From contig CBDICY010000032.1 in the NCBI GenBank assembly GCA_965277445.1, positions 2,480,001 through 2,544,000 of the forward strand: 64,000 nt of DNA. The letters run 5' to 3'. Source of the stretch: JAFMDF01 sp965277445 (GTDB lineage: Bacteria > Bacteroidota > Bacteroidia > Chitinophagales > Saprospiraceae). This document shows positions 61,979 through 64,000 of this stretch, piece by piece (the first letter of the stretch is position 1; every line of letters starts with the position of its first letter). The notes under the pieces are model-generated. The model worked only from the letters and a program-made list of their open reading frames with translations. It ran no database searches and was not told where the DNA came from. A program made the translations under genes and the position numbers.

Positions 61979-62166
61979 TTGTTTTTAACAATACCTTTCT
62001 AATATTCCGCTCCTTTCTATTGTTTTTCCCTCCTTATCAAAAAATAGACCTTAGCTACTAAAGGTCGTCTTTTCAATGTGTATAGTAAAGAAAAAATAAG
62101 CAAACATGCTGTTTTTTACAATGGTTGCCTTAAATTGCTATTTTTTAAACAAATAGATAAGACAAC

Positions 62167-63024
62167 GTGAAATTAATCAGATTTGGTAAAAAAGGTAAAG
62201 AGTTGCCAGGGGTAGAAATTAATGGCAAACGCTACGATTGCTCCGCTTATTTTGAAGATTGGAATCCTCAATTTTTCCAAAAAAGTGGCTTAAAAAAATT
62301 GGCAAAATTAATAAAAAAAGAAAAGGATTGTTTGCCAAGAATTTCCAAGAAAAAACGTTTGGGAAGCCCAATAGCTCGCCCCAATATGTTAATGTGTATT
62401 GGTTTAAATTATTCCGACCATGCCGCCGAATCTGGCATGGCGATTCCTACAGAACCTATTCTATTCATGAAGGCAAATAACACAGTAAGTGGCCCAAATG
62501 ATAAAGTGGTATTGCCAAAAGGTAGTCAAAAAGTAGATTGGGAAGTCGAATTAGGGATTGTCATTGGGAAAAAGGCTTCTTACTTAAAAAATGAAAAAGC
62601 AGGGGAAGCTTGTATTGCAGGCTATACAATTGTCCATGATGTGTCTGAACGACATTTTCAATTAGAAAGAGGTGGACAATGGGTGAAGGGAAAGTCTTGT
62701 CCTGGATTTAGTCCTGTTGGGCCTTATGTCGTTTTAAAAGAAGACATTAAAGACATTACTAAACTAAAAATGCGTTTGTCTGTCAATGGGAAAACTCGAC
62801 AAAAAGGCAGTACGAAATACATGATTTTTAAGCCAGCCTATATTGTTTGGTATTTATCACAGTTTATGGAATTGGAAGCAGGCGATTTAATTACTACAGG
62901 CACGCCACCTGGTGTTGGTTTGGGTATGAAACCGCCCGTTTATTTAAAAAATAGAGATGTAGTTGATTTATCAATTGAGGGATTAGGGCAACAACAACAG
63001 ACGTTTGTGAAGTATAAGCCGTAA
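62167..63024 (+). CDS. fumarylacetoacetate hydrolase family protein
   Basis: 285 residues, GTG start (no ATG in the conserved N-terminus MKLIRFGKKGKELPGVEING). The FAH fold begins at RPNMLMCIGLNYSDHAAESGM, and PILFMKANNTVSGPNDKVVLP is the family's substrate loop. The metal ligands are in VDWEVELGIVIGKKA (two glutamates) and IAGYTIVHDVSERHFQ (aspartate), and GDLITTGTPPGVGLGM closes the active site. Members hydrolyse C-C bonds of oxo-acids (2,4-dioxo-3-deoxy sugars, acylpyruvates) or act as decarboxylase/isomerases; which one cannot be told here. It precedes an exported hydrolase gene on the same strand by 57 bases. Confidence 0.88.
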   Translation: MKLIRFGKKGKELPGVEINGKRYDCSAYFEDWNPQFFQKSGLKKLAKLIKKEKDCLPRISKKKRLGSPIARPNMLMCIGLNYSDHAAESGMAIPTEPILFMKANNTVSGPNDKVVLPKGSQKVDWEVELGIVIGKKASYLKNEKAGEACIAGYTIVHDVSERHFQLERGGQWVKGKSCPGFSPVGPYVVLKEDIKDITKLKMRLSVNGKTRQKGSTKYMIFKPAYIVWYLSQFMELEAGDLITTGTPPGVGLGMKPPVYLKNRDVVDLSIEGLGQQQQTFVKYKP

Positions 63025-63081
63025 TTATACAGCATAGAGTCTAGTTTTTAAAGCCATTTTTTAATTAAAATTATCCTATTA

Positions 63082-64000
63082 ATGAAATTTAATTTTTCTA
63101 TAGTCAGCATAATAGCATTTTTATTATTAACATCAACTGCTATTTTTGCACAAGACAATGTCAATCCATTTATCTATGGAGACGCCTTACCTGATGCGCC
63201 TGAATTAGCGGTAAGAGGGGAGTACCAAGTAGGTGTACAAACCTTAAAGTTTGTTAATAAAGACCAAGTAGATGTCTTGAATTCCAAAGATGGGGTAGAC
63301 CCATTATACGACCGCCCAATAACGGTTGAAGTTTGGTATCCTGCGGCTTTAGCAGAAGGAACAAATCCTTTAGTAATCTATGAAGATGTTTTAGGGGCTG
63401 CGAATAATCCAAAACGCCCCTTGATTCCTTTTACTTTTCAAGGAAGAGCAGCACGAGATGCCAAACCATTAGCAGTTGATCAACCATTTCCTTTGGTTAT
63501 TGTGTCTCATGGTTATGTTGGTTCAAGATTTTTATTGACTTATTTAACAGAAAACATAGCGTCTAAAGGCTATATCGTCGTAGCAATTGATCACACCGAA
63601 TCTACCTATAGAGATGCAGGACCTTTTCAAAGCACTTTATTAAACCGAGCAAAGGATGCTTTATTCGTGATGGATGAAATTGGAAAATTAGGAAAAAAAG
63701 CGGACAACCATTTCTTAGCAGGTTTGGTTGACGGCGATAATACCGCAATTATTGGTTACTCGATGGGCGGGTATGGCGCATTGAATGCAGCAGGTGCAGG
63801 TTATAGCGAAGCTGCGGTACAATTTTTTACGGGTATGACGAAAGGGAGTACTGCTTTAGCTACTAGAGGAAGTAGTCATCCTGATTACCAAAGTTCGATT
63901 GATCCTAGAATAAAGGCAGTTATTGCTTTTGCTCCTTGGGGAATGGCAAGAAATGTATGGGATTTGGAAGGTTTGAAAGGCTTAAAAGTACCTACTTTTT
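63082..64000 (+). CDS. exported alpha/beta hydrolase, 3' end outside window
   Basis: 306 codons visible. Signal peptide MKFNFSIVSIIAFLLLTSTA (cut near IFAQ). PITVEVWYPA and QPFPLVIVSHGYVGSRFLL form the N-terminal strands with the HG oxyanion turn; SKGYIVVAIDHTESTY follows; the nucleophile serine codon is at 63760-63762 in AIIGYSMGGYGAL. This order (PAF-acetylhydrolase/dienelactone-hydrolase-like) is typical of exported Bacteroidota esterases. The histidine and the C-terminus lie beyond the window. It may share a transcript with the FAH-family gene upstream. Confidence 0.88.
   Translation, partial: MKFNFSIVSIIAFLLLTSTAIFAQDNVNPFIYGDALPDAPELAVRGEYQVGVQTLKFVNKDQVDVLNSKDGVDPLYDRPITVEVWYPAALAEGTNPLVIYEDVLGAANNPKRPLIPFTFQGRAARDAKPLAVDQPFPLVIVSHGYVGSRFLLTYLTENIASKGYIVVAIDHTESTYRDAGPFQSTLLNRAKDALFVMDEIGKLGKKADNHFLAGLVDGDNTAIIGYSMGGYGALNAAGAGYSEAAVQFFTGMTKGSTALATRGSSHPDYQSSIDPRIKAVIAFAPWGMARNVWDLEGLKGLKVPTF

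Overview
The window is AT-rich DNA (roughly 35-40% GC by eye) from a member of the Bacteroidota, most likely a Saprospiria/Saprospirales-type bacterium. The taxonomic call is inference. It rests on two giant secreted proteins with type-B type IX secretion (CHU_C) C-termini and SprB-like repeats, a small ribosomal protein THX, a hemD-DUF4271 pair, TAnnTTTG-type promoter boxes and many Tat/lipoprotein exports. Most genes are ordinary housekeeping or secretion genes. The accessory material is concentrated in 1.2-7.7 kb and 13-16.5 kb and in the intergenic spaces.

Layout. 1-11105 (+): a methylmalonyl-CoA pathway cluster (mutase 3' part, methylmalonyl-CoA epimerase, propionyl-CoA carboxylase beta chain) with a class V aminotransferase. 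Between the mutase and the rest lies an accessory island: a REP-associated tyrosine transposase (RAYT) framed by perfect palindromes, a GNAT enzyme, a HEPN-motif protein, a small cassette gene bracketed by two copies of an integrase 3' end, the integrase, and an AAA ATPase/DUF234 nuclease gene framed by a second pair of hairpins. 11179-13050 (-): a BtuB-like TonB-dependent receptor beside the B12-dependent mutase cluster. 13.05-16.5 kb: three perfect hairpins, then a transposase pseudogene into whose 3' end an IS630-family element has jumped with a TA duplication. 16.5-21.7 kb (-): a 1.7-kilo-residue secreted SprB-type protein. 21.8-28.9 kb: flavin reductase, nucleoside hydrolase, MtnK-like kinase, and a Tat-exported sugar isomerase/oxidoreductase pair. 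29.0-36.0 kb (-): FKBP lipoprotein, two paralogous TPR proteins around a lipoprotein, an outer-membrane protein and coaX. 36.5-40.5 kb (+): a second type IX cargo. 40.7-50.3 kb (-): a six-repeat W/D protein, pdxA, lipoprotein, tRNA-Phe, membrane protein, TonB-domain protein, mnmA, uvrC, hemD. 50.5-64 kb: DUF4271, GH5 mannanase-like enzyme, a protease/propeller/beta-barrel fusion, a trkA'-'trkH deletion fusion, DUF6940, two hydrolases, class III aminotransferase, ribosomal protein THX, FAH-family enzyme, and a hydrolase cut by the window end.

How genes work together. PccB, Mce and the mutase interconvert propionyl-CoA and succinyl-CoA, and the neighbouring receptor may import the cobalamin needed (inference). 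The two large CHU_C proteins are expected cargo of a type IX secretion system encoded elsewhere.

The main unexplained signals are: (i) two different genes, the RAYT and the ATPase/DUF234 gene, each tightly framed by its own palindrome pair; (ii) an integrase 3' end duplicated around a cassette gene; (iii) at least ten intergenic arrays built the same way, with degenerate copies of a short word, a spacer, then the inverted word, but with a different word at each locus; (iv) a terminator hairpin whose U-tract is also the signal-peptide coding sequence of a TonB-domain protein; (v) two unrelated transposases both split at A8 tracts that need the same one-base correction.
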